Shown piece by piece: positions 12,130-17,976 of a DNA stretch of 28,791 nt. Position 1 is the stretch's first letter; each line of letters begins with the position of its first letter. The stretch lies in the IMG/VR virus record IMGVR_UViG_3300050821_003523, positions 1 to 28,791 of that record; one strand, 5' to 3'. The notes beneath the pieces were generated by a model, which had not been told where the DNA came from, did not search any database, and saw nothing but the letters and a program-made list of their open reading frames with translations. A program made the translations under genes and the position numbers. Source of the DNA: a virus.

Positions 12130-12204
12130 ATGCCATATGCCCGAGCGAGGGGCAGCATAGCAACATGTGTGCCAAAAATATTTTCATCCGATCGCAGAAA
12201 AGGC

Positions 12205-12233
12205 TTGACCGGCGATGGCTCGTGCTGTACTCT
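12205..12233 (+). promoter_or_regulatory. Promoter of the 107-aa gene
   Basis: TTGACC (12205-12210), a 17-nt spacer and TACTCT (12228-12233). The -35 is a 5/6 match to consensus and the -10 is weak. It sits directly before the structured leader. Confidence 0.55.
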
Positions 12234-12260
12234 GGTTCTTGTCCGGGGCAAGAACCCCGG
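12234..12260 (+). promoter_or_regulatory. Leader with two mutually exclusive hairpins
   Basis: GGTTCTTG/CAAGAACC (12234-12256) and CCGGGG/CCCCGG (12243-12260) overlap, so only one can form fully. The second could also pair as a pseudoknot with the loop of the first. The leader begins at about the expected transcription start and ends 22 nt before the ATG, behind which a weak GAAAGG lies. An on/off leader is possible. Confidence 0.55.
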
Positions 12261-12282
12261 CTAGAAAGGTTGGGAAGTACAA

Positions 12283-12606
12283 ATGGCACAACTCGTAAGG
12301 AAGACGGAGGCGCAGAAGGCCGCACAGATCAAGGGCGGGAACTACATCCGCCTGACCGGCGATCTTCAGGCCGGTTTCAAGAACCTGATGCAGGCCCTCG
12401 GATTCGACCCCGAGAATCCGCGCGCCGACAAGGCCGTCAAGCAGGTCGGAGAGATGGTCGCCGGAATGGGCATCGAACTCGCGCAAGCGTGCTTGGCGAC
12501 CGGAACCGAGACCTTCACTCAGTACAAGGAGAAGCTCCTGGCAGATGCCAAGGCCGAGGCCGAGGCACCCGCTGAGGAGTCGCCCGAGGCAACGCCCAAG
12601 GCGTAG
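12283..12606 (+). CDS. Protein of unknown function in its own transcription unit (107 aa)
   Basis: The N-terminus is basic (MAQLVRKTEAQKAAQI), the middle is helical with GFKNLMQALGFDPENP, and the tail is A/E/P-rich and probably disordered. It is the only gene between a promoter and a strong intrinsic terminator, so it is expressed separately from both the early and late blocks. This layout is typical of a phage accessory gene (moron) or an abundant small DNA-binding or virion protein. I recognise no family. Confidence 0.75.
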   Translation: MAQLVRKTEAQKAAQIKGGNYIRLTGDLQAGFKNLMQALGFDPENPRADKAVKQVGEMVAGMGIELAQACLATGTETFTQYKEKLLADAKAEAEAPAEESPEATPKA

Positions 12607-12619
12607 CGCAAGGCAGGAG

Positions 12620-12659
12620 ATGGGGAGTGGGATAACCCACTCCCCATTTTCTTTGTCTT
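12620..12659 (+). terminator. Strong intrinsic terminator
   Basis: ATGGGGAGTGGG and CCCACTCCCCAT form a perfect 12-bp stem with the tetraloop ATAA (12620-12647), followed by TTTTCTTTGTCTT. It ends the transcript of the 107-aa gene. Confidence 0.93.
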
Positions 12660-12957
12660 AGACTATAGCCTTTGGGTTATTGCTGGCTTTATTCTTAGCG
12701 ATGGCACAGGTTTTGCCGGACAAGAAGCGTGCTTATATATAGGGGGCCATCGGTCCTTCTATAGCTCTTTTTTTGGCCTGTGATATAGCAAGTGCTATAT
12801 TGTCTGCTAGAGCACGTGCTAAAGCTTGACGCCCCCCATGAGTCTGTGACAGCTTGGGACCCGCAGGGTACCCCCGTCCTAAAGCGCGCAATAAAAAAAG
12901 GTAACTCCAATGAAAGCTTCTCTCGCTGAGTTTCAATGCTTTCAGGTTGCCCGAGCC

Positions 12958-12985
12958 TTGGCACAAGACTTGCATGACCTATAGA
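12958..12985 (+). promoter_or_regulatory. Candidate late-gene promoter
   Basis: TTGGCA (12958-12963), a 16-nt spacer and TATAGA (12980-12985), about 40 nt before the first late gene. The -35 is 5/6 and the -10 is 4/6 to consensus. It faces the whole rightward gene block. Confidence 0.5.
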
Positions 12986-12991
12986 TAAAGG

Positions 12992-13007
12992 GGGCTGAAG
13001 ACAGCCC
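12992..13007 (+). promoter_or_regulatory. Hairpin before the first late Shine-Dalgarno
   Basis: GGGCTG-AAGA-CAGCCC is a 6-bp stem with a tetraloop directly followed by AGAAGGAGG and the ATG. It mirrors the hairpin-plus-Shine-Dalgarno layout of the leftward genes. Confidence 0.6.
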
Positions 13008-13024
13008 ATTAGAAGGAGGATAGC

Positions 13025-13363
13025 ATGGCAACCGTTAAGGGAGCAGAGGGAGTAGGTTCTCATGAAGAGCACGCAGCTGCGCCACCAGCTACGCCGCCTG
13101 CTGCCTCCAACAAGGACGAGGCGAAGAAGGCCGTGAATAAGGCGGAGCATCCGGAAGCTCTTACGGAGAAGCAGGTGGCCCGTGCGGCAAGCGAATACAT
13201 GGTCGCTCTCCGCCCCCAGCCGTGGCCGATCGAGATGAAGACCGTGCTGACGAAGCTTGCTGAGAAGGACGACAAGGGTAAGCTGAAGCTGCAAGCGAAG
13301 TCCACGGACGACGTCCCCGCAGCGGTCGACGCCGCGCTCGCCGAGCTCAGCAAGGCCGCCTGA
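13025..13363 (+). CDS. Acidic A/P/K-rich protein of unknown function (112 aa)
   Basis: A strong AAGGAGG lies 5 nt before the ATG. The first 40 residues are A/P/E/K-rich and probably disordered. The rest is helical, with EKQVARAASEYMVALRPQPW and a last helix ending in ALAELSKAA. It is the first gene behind the late promoter. No family is recognised. Confidence 0.7.
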   Translation: MATVKGAEGVGSHEEHAAAPPATPPAASNKDEAKKAVNKAEHPEALTEKQVARAASEYMVALRPQPWPIEMKTVLTKLAEKDDKGKLKLQAKSTDDVPAAVDAALAELSKAA

Positions 13364-13566
13364 TGGCCGCACCGACGCCCGACCCGGGCATCGCGTCGCT
13401 GGCCCACGAGTTCCCCTGCACGATCCGCCGGTGGCTCGGCAATGGTGGGAACGCAGCGATCTTCACGAACTATAACTTCTTCCCCTGGAAGGGGCAGAAC
13501 ATCGACACGCCCGCGAAGGTTACGACTAAGTGGACTAGCGACGACGACACGCGACCCATTCCCTGA
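13363..13566 (+). CDS. Small protein of unknown function (67 aa)
   Basis: TGATG overlaps link it to both neighbours. The sequence is rich in aromatic residues and glycine (RRWLGNGGNAAIFTNYNFFP, then KVTTKWTSDDD). It has no membrane segment and no motif I recognise. Confidence 0.6.
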   Translation: MAAPTPDPGIASLAHEFPCTIRRWLGNGGNAAIFTNYNFFPWKGQNIDTPAKVTTKWTSDDDTRPIP

Positions 13567-13928
13567 TGGCGAACGGCGCGCCGGGAACTCCGCAGAATCC
13601 CTTCACTGTCGTCCCAGGCGGCGGGTGGCTTTCTATCGCCCTGCAAGCGATCACGACTGTTGGCCTCCCAACCGTGTTCGCTTGCGTTCTACTTTGGTTC
13701 GTCCTTACACGCATCGACACTGCGTTGAAGGTTATTGGCACGCAGGAGGAAGACCGCACGAAGATTGTAGCTGCCATGCAAGATTCACTAGTCTCCGCGC
13801 TGGATCGCCAAAGCAAGTTGTTCTCGGACGCTATCGATCGGAACATAGCGGCGAACCGAGACATATCCTACCGCGTGGAACAAGCATTCAACGCCCGGCC
13901 CTATACCAAAGATAAGGGGAATCAATGA
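13566..13928 (+). CDS. Single-span membrane protein with coiled coil, holin- or spanin-like (120 aa)
   Basis: A 23-residue N-terminal part is followed by a hydrophobic segment (VGLPTVFACVLLWFVLTRID, about residues 31-50) and a 70-residue charged helix. One N-terminal span followed by a charged coil resembles BhlA/UviB-type holins. It would also fit an inner-membrane spanin, especially as a spanin-like lipoprotein lies at 15890. It is near the endolysin gene, supporting a lysis role. The choice between the two is open. Confidence 0.55.
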   Translation: MANGAPGTPQNPFTVVPGGGWLSIALQAITTVGLPTVFACVLLWFVLTRIDTALKVIGTQEEDRTKIVAAMQDSLVSALDRQSKLFSDAIDRNIAANRDISYRVEQAFNARPYTKDKGNQ

Positions 13929-15127
13929 AGTCTCTCGCTCTGGTCCTACTACTCGCCACGACTGCGCGCGCCGCGAACGTCTGTAACGGATTCATCGACA
14001 TCTTCTACGAGAACTCCAAGCCCGTGAACTCCGTGGGCGACGTGATCACGACCCGGATCCAGCTAGGCGCTGGGGACATCACAGGCGGCGTGACGAATAC
14101 GCTCACGATGACAGATCTTGGCTTCGACCTATCGTGCAAGGTCCCACCCAATCCTGTGCCCGCATGTGTCACCGAAGGCCCGGGCATCATGGACTTCGCC
14201 GATAACTTCTCCACGACCTGCCCAACGACCTTCTCCTTCACGCGCACCGTAGATCACGTCTCGGTGATCGCGACGCCTCCTATTGTAATCCCGGCTAACG
14301 TGTTTCCCTTCTGCGAGCTCACCTTCGATCAGAAAGTACTCGCGCCTTCCACGAATCCCGCTGGATTCATCGAGCAGGTAATCTCGTTCGATCAGGCTGT
14401 CTGCGACAACGGCTTGCTCGATAGCGGCGGATTCCAAACGGGCGAGATCTTGGTTGAGCTCGCGAATAACTTCGACTGCTACCAGGTCCCGCGCGGCAAG
14501 ATCCCGCCGGTGCCTGTTACCGTGCTAGATCAGTTCGGGAACTTCTCCACCGTGATCAACAACCTGCACCGGCTGTGCGCGCCGGCGGACATCGCGCTAC
14601 CAGGCGGTGCCTTTGGTGGTGGGGTAGATTTTGACGGAGTCCATCTAGCCGCCTATGATATCCCCGCTATCAGTGGCACCGTCATTCATCCGAATGTCCA
14701 GATCACGACTAAGCTCGGCTCGAGCTTCACGGCCACGGTTGGGAATCCGATTCGGCTAGCGACCCAAACCGCGAAGTCGCTCGTGTCGATCCCGCCGCCC
14801 CCTCCGCCGGGCGTCATCCCGAACTTCGACTGCTACTCGCTTAAGAACTTCAAGATCAACGAGCTCGACGGCGTGACCGTGCAGGACCAGTTTGCCACGA
14901 TCACATTGGACATCGACAAGCGCGGGCCTCTTTCGCTCTGCGTGGAAGCCACGGTGAATGGCATCCCGCCGACTGGGCAGCCCACTACGCTTGTGTGCAA
15001 CCATACGAAGAACGACGGTCCATTCAAGCAGGCCCGGCCGTTCATCACCAACATCCTCGAAAGCCAGCAGATTCTCATCACGCAGTTCGATGAGCTCTGC
15101 GTGCCGGCTACCCTCGTGGTCCTATGA
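13925..15127 (+). CDS. Secreted protein with four cysteine-rich repeats (DUF7450-like)
   Basis: A signal peptide (MKSLALVLLLATTARA, residues 1-16) is followed by a beta-rich domain (about 20-165) and four repeated units of about 45 residues (181-222, 240-285, 299-345, 355-398). The pattern is C-Y, then a DQF strand, then LC-P. The clearest are NNFDCYQVPR...LDQFGNF...RLCAPAD and NFDCYSLK...VQDQFATI...LSLCVEA. The proline run SIPPPPPPG sits between units two and three. The repeats resemble those of secreted proteins in Deltaproteobacteria-like genomes. Such a protein is rare in a phage. It lies between the membrane protein and the endolysin, with ATGA overlaps on both sides, so it is co-expressed with lysis genes. 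The function is unknown. Confidence 0.7.
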   Translation: MKSLALVLLLATTARAANVCNGFIDIFYENSKPVNSVGDVITTRIQLGAGDITGGVTNTLTMTDLGFDLSCKVPPNPVPACVTEGPGIMDFADNFSTTCPTTFSFTRTVDHVSVIATPPIVIPANVFPFCELTFDQKVLAPSTNPAGFIEQVISFDQAVCDNGLLDSGGFQTGEILVELANNFDCYQVPRGKIPPVPVTVLDQFGNFSTVINNLHRLCAPADIALPGGAFGGGVDFDGVHLAAYDIPAISGTVIHPNVQITTKLGSSFTATVGNPIRLATQTAKSLVSIPPPPPPGVIPNFDCYSLKNFKINELDGVTVQDQFATITLDIDKRGPLSLCVEATVNGIPPTGQPTTLVCNHTKNDGPFKQARPFITNILESQQILITQFDELCVPATLVVL

Positions 15128-15702
15128 TCCAACGGAAGTATTTCTTCGACTCGGTAAGGGGCTCGCTGTTCGCGGGCTCACTCAACCAGTCCCAAGTGGA
15201 TGGTCTCAACGCATTGCTCGACTATGCCGAGAGCAACTTGGTCGACGATCGGCACCTAGCATATGTCCTGGCGACGACCTTCCACGAGACTGCTCAGACG
15301 ATGCAGCCCATTGCCGAATACGGGAAAGGGAAGGGCAAGTCATACGGGAATCCCGCGGGGCCATATGGGCAATGCTACTATGGTCGGGGCTACGTGCAGC
15401 TCACGTGGTACGATAACTACGTGAAGCAAGACAAGAAGCTTGGGCTGAACGACGAGCTCGTCAAGAACGCTGATCTCGCTCTGGACCCCACCATCGCGAT
15501 GCAGGTCCTATTCCAGGGAATGAACGACGGTGACTTCACGGGTGTGGGCCTGCCCAAGTACATCACATGCAAGAACGTCGAGACCGACACGACGGACTTC
15601 TACAATGCCCGCAAGATCGTGAATGGGCTCGACTGTGCGCAGCAGATCCAAGGCTACGCCCAAAAGTTCGCCAACGCGATCACCCACACACAGGAGGTCT
15701 GA
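15124..15702 (+). CDS. GH19-type endolysin (192 aa)
   Basis: The fold is that of chitinase/lysozyme GH19 endolysins. TTFHETAQTMQPIAEYGKG contains the catalytic pair E55 and E65, and GRGYVQLTW (residues 87-95) is the substrate-cleft motif of this family. There is no signal peptide or cell-wall-binding domain, which is typical of Gram-negative phage endolysins released by a holin. It hydrolyses the glycan strands of peptidoglycan. It overlaps the preceding gene by ATGA and the next by TGATG. Confidence 0.88.
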   Translation: MIQRKYFFDSVRGSLFAGSLNQSQVDGLNALLDYAESNLVDDRHLAYVLATTFHETAQTMQPIAEYGKGKGKSYGNPAGPYGQCYYGRGYVQLTWYDNYVKQDKKLGLNDELVKNADLALDPTIAMQVLFQGMNDGDFTGVGLPKYITCKNVETDTTDFYNARKIVNGLDCAQQIQGYAQKFANAITHTQEV

Positions 15703-15893
15703 TGGACTTAATCCAGATCGTCGTCGTCCTGATCGTGCTTGGCGTATTGCTGTGGGCTGTCAATACGCTCATTCCGATGGATGCCCGAATCAAGCAGATC
15801 TTGAACGCGGTCGTGATTATCGGGATCGTGATTTGGCTATTGTTTTGGCTACTTTCTATCGCGGGGCTTTCCCCGCACGCGAGGATACCATGA
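15702..15893 (+). CDS. Two-span membrane protein, Thivi_2564-like (63 aa)
   Basis: AGGAGG precedes the ATG. Two hydrophobic segments (LIQIVVVLIVLGVLLWAV and ILNAVVIIGIVIWLLFWLL) flank the conserved-looking NTLIPMDARIKQ loop. The layout matches the small Thivi_2564 membrane family of Proteobacteria and phages. Lying directly behind the endolysin, it may be the holin; the family itself has no proven function. Confidence 0.75.
   Translation: MDLIQIVVVLIVLGVLLWAVNTLIPMDARIKQILNAVVIIGIVIWLLFWLLSIAGLSPHARIP
15861..15876 (+). promoter_or_regulatory. Hairpin before the spanin-like gene
   Basis: GCGGGG-CTTT-CCCCGC is a 6-bp stem with a tetraloop, inside the last codons of the 63-aa gene and just before the GCGAGG ribosome-binding site of the lipoprotein gene. 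Confidence 0.55.
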
Positions 15894-16030
15894 AGGCTTT
15901 AGCTCTATTGCTAGTTCTTTCTGGCTGCGCCTGTATCCACCCTACCGAGCCCCCTCCGGCCTCTCCGGCTCCTTACGTCTCACCAGCACCACCTCCGCCG
16001 CCTCCAGTGACGCAGCGCCGCGGTGGGTGA
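15890..16030 (+). CDS. Rz1-like proline-rich lipoprotein, probable outer-membrane spanin (46 aa)
   Basis: A lipoprotein signal (MKALALLLVLSGC) ends in the lipobox LSGC, so C13 would be the lipidated residue. The mature part is mainly proline (EPPPASPAP, then APPPPPPPV), like Rz1 of lambda, which spans to the outer membrane and completes lysis. It overlaps the stop of the 63-aa gene by ATGA. The inner-membrane partner is not obvious; the 120-aa protein at 13566 is a candidate. A Gram-negative host is implied. Confidence 0.75.
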   Translation: MKALALLLVLSGCACIHPTEPPPASPAPYVSPAPPPPPPVTQRRGG

Positions 16031-16031
16031 G

Positions 16032-16250
16032 ATGCCAAGTGTTAGCAAGGCCCAGCAGCATTACATGGGCATGAAGTACGGCGAAGCGAAAGCCGGGAAG
16101 AAGACTGGAATGGACATGACGAAGTCGCAGCTGAAGGACTTCGCCGCTACAAAGACAAAGGGGCTCCCAGCCCATGTCAAAGCGGGCAAGCCCACGAGCG
16201 GGAAAGCAGTCGCAGCACGAGCCGCAAAGCTCAAGCGGGGCAACCGATGA
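16032..16250 (+). CDS. DUF3008-like small phage protein (72 aa)
   Basis: The start MPSVSKAQQHYMGM (an in-frame GTG at 16023 is less likely) is the typical DUF3008 opening, and MTKSQLKDFAATKTKGLP matches its C-terminal signature. The protein is basic and helical. The function is unknown; members usually lie next to structural or packaging genes. Confidence 0.8.
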   Translation: MPSVSKAQQHYMGMKYGEAKAGKKTGMDMTKSQLKDFAATKTKGLPAHVKAGKPTSGKAVAARAAKLKRGNR

Positions 16251-16429
16251 GATTCAAAAAGATCGTGCCCACAAACTTCAAGCCGCAAGATCCCGAGCCG
16301 GGCAGCTTCGTTGGAAGTGGGCAGGGACGCGCGTTAACGGGCATGTTGCGCAAGGGCCTCCGCGCAGCGCAGAGTGGTGGGAAGGAGCCTGGTGCTTTCA
16401 AGCCTACCAAGAAGGGGCCGCCAGTGTGA
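16247..16429 (+). CDS. Small basic protein (60 aa)
   Basis: It begins MRFKKIVPTNFKPQDPE and ends FKPTKKGPPV, rich in K, G and P and probably disordered. It overlaps the DUF3008-like gene by ATGA and the next gene by GTGTGA. No motif. Confidence 0.6.
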   Translation: MRFKKIVPTNFKPQDPEPGSFVGSGQGRALTGMLRKGLRAAQSGGKEPGAFKPTKKGPPV

Positions 16430-16563
16430 GGCAGGTCCTTGTGATTTGCCGCTGCGGGTGGGCCATCTCGATCGAGTGGGATGATGCGGAGTCGTACAAG
16501 CAGAAGCATGAGAACTTCTGCCAGGCGGGTGTGGAGATAGGCGGACCAATCGGTGGAGTTTGA
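16426..16563 (+). CDS. Zinc-site miniprotein, GTG start (45 aa)
   Basis: It starts at GTG (VRQVLVICRCGWAISIEW) with AAGGGG upstream and overlaps the previous stop. C8-x-C10 and H29-x3-C32 (KQKHENFC) would form a zinc site. The upstream extension of the frame is antisense-like and was dropped. Function unknown. Confidence 0.6.
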   Translation: MRQVLVICRCGWAISIEWDDAESYKQKHENFCQAGVEIGGPIGGV

Positions 16564-16729
16564 GTGGCCATACTGCGCAATTTGCGATAAGTCAGTTGAG
16601 CGAGTTGACAAGCACGTCGACCCATTTTCGGGTGACGTGCTTTATACTGTCTACTGCCACGGGTCAAGCGAGACACAGGTTGTACGTGGCTTGGACATCC
16701 ATGACACTACCTTGCTGAGTCGAGCATGA
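16553..16729 (+). CDS. Zinc-site miniprotein, GTG start (58 aa)
   Basis: The GTG start (VEFEWPYCAICDKSVERV) overlaps the previous gene. CxxC (residues 8-11) and YCHGSSET (C35, H36) match small phage proteins with a C-x2-C...CHG pattern. Its stop overlaps the ATG of the small-terminase-like gene (ATGA). Confidence 0.65.
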   Translation: MEFEWPYCAICDKSVERVDKHVDPFSGDVLYTVYCHGSSETQVVRGLDIHDTTLLSRA

Positions 16730-17346
16730 GCAGACACCTTGACTATAGAGATCTAGAGCCACTCGAGCGTCGCGTGGCCTTGATGCGCGCGGCTGGCATG
16801 TCGGAGCAAACAATAGGTCACTTCATCGACGTCGACTACATGACGATCTCCTCGATTTTGAAGAGGCCACGCGTTGCGCGTTATCTCCTCGCGATCGAGT
16901 CAACCTTCGCGGATGACATCAGGAACGGTGCGAAGACGCTGGATGATGCGATCACGCACACGGCCAACCGTGCCTTCGTCATCGAGAAGGAGGTGATGGA
17001 ACGGCTATTCGAGCAGAAGGAAAGCGTGCGGGCGCAACTCGGCGCAGCTAACACGGCCCAGGACATCCTCGACCGCGCGGGGAAGCGGGCGCCGACCAAG
17101 ATACAAAGCGAGGTTATTCACACCGTGGACGCGGAGGCGTTGGGCCGGGTGGCCCAAGTGTTGAAAGAGCACCAGGCAATCGACGTCACTCCGCGGAGGC
17201 ACAATGGCGGAGAAGTTCATACAGAAGGCCATCAAGAAGCCGGGCCAGTTGCACCGCGACCTGGGAGTGCCCCAGGGGAAGAAGATTCCGAAGTCGAAGA
17301 TAGCGGCGGCGGCGACGAAGGGTGGAAAGATCGGGCAACGGGCTAG
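16726..17346 (+). CDS. terS: Probable small terminase subunit (206 aa)
   Basis: The N-terminal part contains a helix-turn-helix (ALMRAAGMSEQTIGHFIDVD, then TISSILKRPRVARYL), then a long coiled-coil helix (HTANRAFVIEKEVMERLF). This is the layout of phage small terminases, which recognise the packaging site and form rings. It lies three small genes upstream of the large terminase. The last 48 residues are G/E/P/R-rich and overlap the next gene in another frame, so either the tail is disordered or the reading frame is shifted there. Confidence 0.65.
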   Translation: MSRHLDYRDLEPLERRVALMRAAGMSEQTIGHFIDVDYMTISSILKRPRVARYLLAIESTFADDIRNGAKTLDDAITHTANRAFVIEKEVMERLFEQKESVRAQLGAANTAQDILDRAGKRAPTKIQSEVIHTVDAEALGRVAQVLKEHQAIDVTPRRHNGGEVHTEGHQEAGPVAPRPGSAPGEEDSEVEDSGGGDEGWKDRATG

Positions 17347-17380
17347 GTTCGCCGAAACCCTAGGAAAGATGCGGAAATGA
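17204..17380 (+). CDS. Small basic phage protein (58 aa)
   Basis: GGAGG lies 3-4 nt upstream of ATG. The sequence MAEKFIQKAIKKPGQLHRDL, then KKIPKSKIAAAATKGG and RARFAETLGKMRK, is a recognisable and widespread short phage protein of unknown function, usually encoded near structural genes. It overlaps the end of the terminase-like frame by 143 nt and the next gene by ATGA. Confidence 0.85.
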   Translation: MAEKFIQKAIKKPGQLHRDLGVPQGKKIPKSKIAAAATKGGKIGQRARFAETLGKMRK

Positions 17381-17538
17381 AGAAGCCAAGTAAGGAAGAA
17401 AAGCAAGAGTTCATCGCGAAGGTTCGCAAGATGAAGCCTGCCAAGGGGAAGGGGGGTGGAGCGGGGCGGTCCGGCAGCCCTAAAAGCAAGCGCGTCCCGA
17501 ACGCAGACGGCCCTGGCGGTTCGCTAGCAGGTTACTAA
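17377..17538 (+). CDS. Small basic disordered protein (53 aa)
   Basis: It begins MKKPSKEEKQEFIAKVRK, followed by a K/G/S-rich stretch and the end GGSLAGY. It overlaps the preceding gene by ATGA and the next by TAATG. No family is recognised. Confidence 0.6.
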   Translation: MKKPSKEEKQEFIAKVRKMKPAKGKGGGAGRSGSPKSKRVPNADGPGGSLAGY

Positions 17539-17792
17539 TGAAGGCTCTCAACCGCGTTCGCCACGTCACGTTGAAGTATCCACGGCATACCCCAAGAATT
17601 TCGCGAAAGCGCAACTGGTACGATCGCTCCGAGTGGCGGCAAGATCCCCAGGCTGTGATGGAGGGTTCGCTGGGGATGATCGACAGCGCGATGGAGAACG
17701 CGAGGAACCCACCGCCTAGCGGTGGAGTGAACTACGGCGACTTCCCTGACATGATGGAGCGCGCGGCACGCGTAGGGCTCAAGAAGCTTTAA
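17538..17792 (+). CDS. Small basic protein (84 aa)
   Basis: An N-terminal R/K-rich half (RHTPRISRKRNWYDRSEWR) is followed by a helical half (AVMEGSLGMIDSAMENAR). It lies in the packaging-gene cluster. No family is recognised. Confidence 0.6.
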   Translation: MKALNRVRHVTLKYPRHTPRISRKRNWYDRSEWRQDPQAVMEGSLGMIDSAMENARNPPPSGGVNYGDFPDMMERAARVGLKKL

Positions 17793-17802
17793 GGAGGTCA
17801 CA

Positions 17803-17967
17803 ATGAATGTGTTGACGGATGTGTCGACTGGCTTCCGGTATACAAGGGTGAGTGGGTACGACGCAAAGACACCCGAAGAGGAAATCCCGGACGCTGACGA
17901 AGGCTCTGAGGAGGAACTCAGCGAGCTCGAAGAGGATGACGACGACGCTGAGGATTCAACGGATTGA
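17803..17967 (+). CDS. Acidic small protein (54 aa)
   Basis: AAGGAGG precedes the ATG. The last 30 residues are almost entirely D, E and S (EEELSELEEDDDDAEDSTD). An acidic tail next to the terminase could mimic DNA or bind basic partners, which is inference. Confidence 0.65.
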   Translation: MNVLTDVSTGFRYTRVSGYDAKTPEEEIPDADEGSEEELSELEEDDDDAEDSTD

Positions 17968-17976
17968 AGTCCATAG

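Larger units (their letters stand above)
11551..12204. other. Control region without a convincing gene
   Basis: No frame shows convincing coding character. The left part (11640-11940) is A/T-rich and the right part (11940-12180) is GC-rich and full of short palindromes (CTCGAG, GCACGTGC, GCTAGC, GCATGC, CATATG). A 32-codon frame at 11845-11943 (MTERERDLEYMLNNYNM...) has GAGCG before its ATG and might be a tiny gene, but support is weak. Confidence 0.6.
12660..13024. other. Gene-free stretch before the late genes
   Basis: It contains two inverted repeats, ATATAGCA-AG-TGCTATAT (12783-12800) and the palindrome AGCACGTGCT (12811-12820), and the late promoter candidate. An 80-aa frame on the minus strand (12733-12975) uses codons unlike those of the phage genes, and a 24-aa plus frame lies at 12910-12984. 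Neither is convincing. Confidence 0.5.

Noticed and set aside
11927-12325. 132-aa frame on the minus strand
   Set aside because: Runs through promoter and leader; cysteine/alanine-rich without a fold-like pattern.
11916-12575. 219-aa frame on the plus strand
   Set aside because: Covers a palindrome-rich control region, a promoter and the 107-aa gene in the wrong frame; composition is R/G-rich like a shadow.
12733-12975. 80-aa frame on the minus strand
   Set aside because: Codon use (TTA, ATA, AGA) differs from all neighbours and the frame runs across inverted repeats and poly-A/T; it might be real but nothing supports it.
12910-12984. 24-aa plus frame before the late genes
   Set aside because: Its end coincides with the -10 of the promoter candidate; too short to support.
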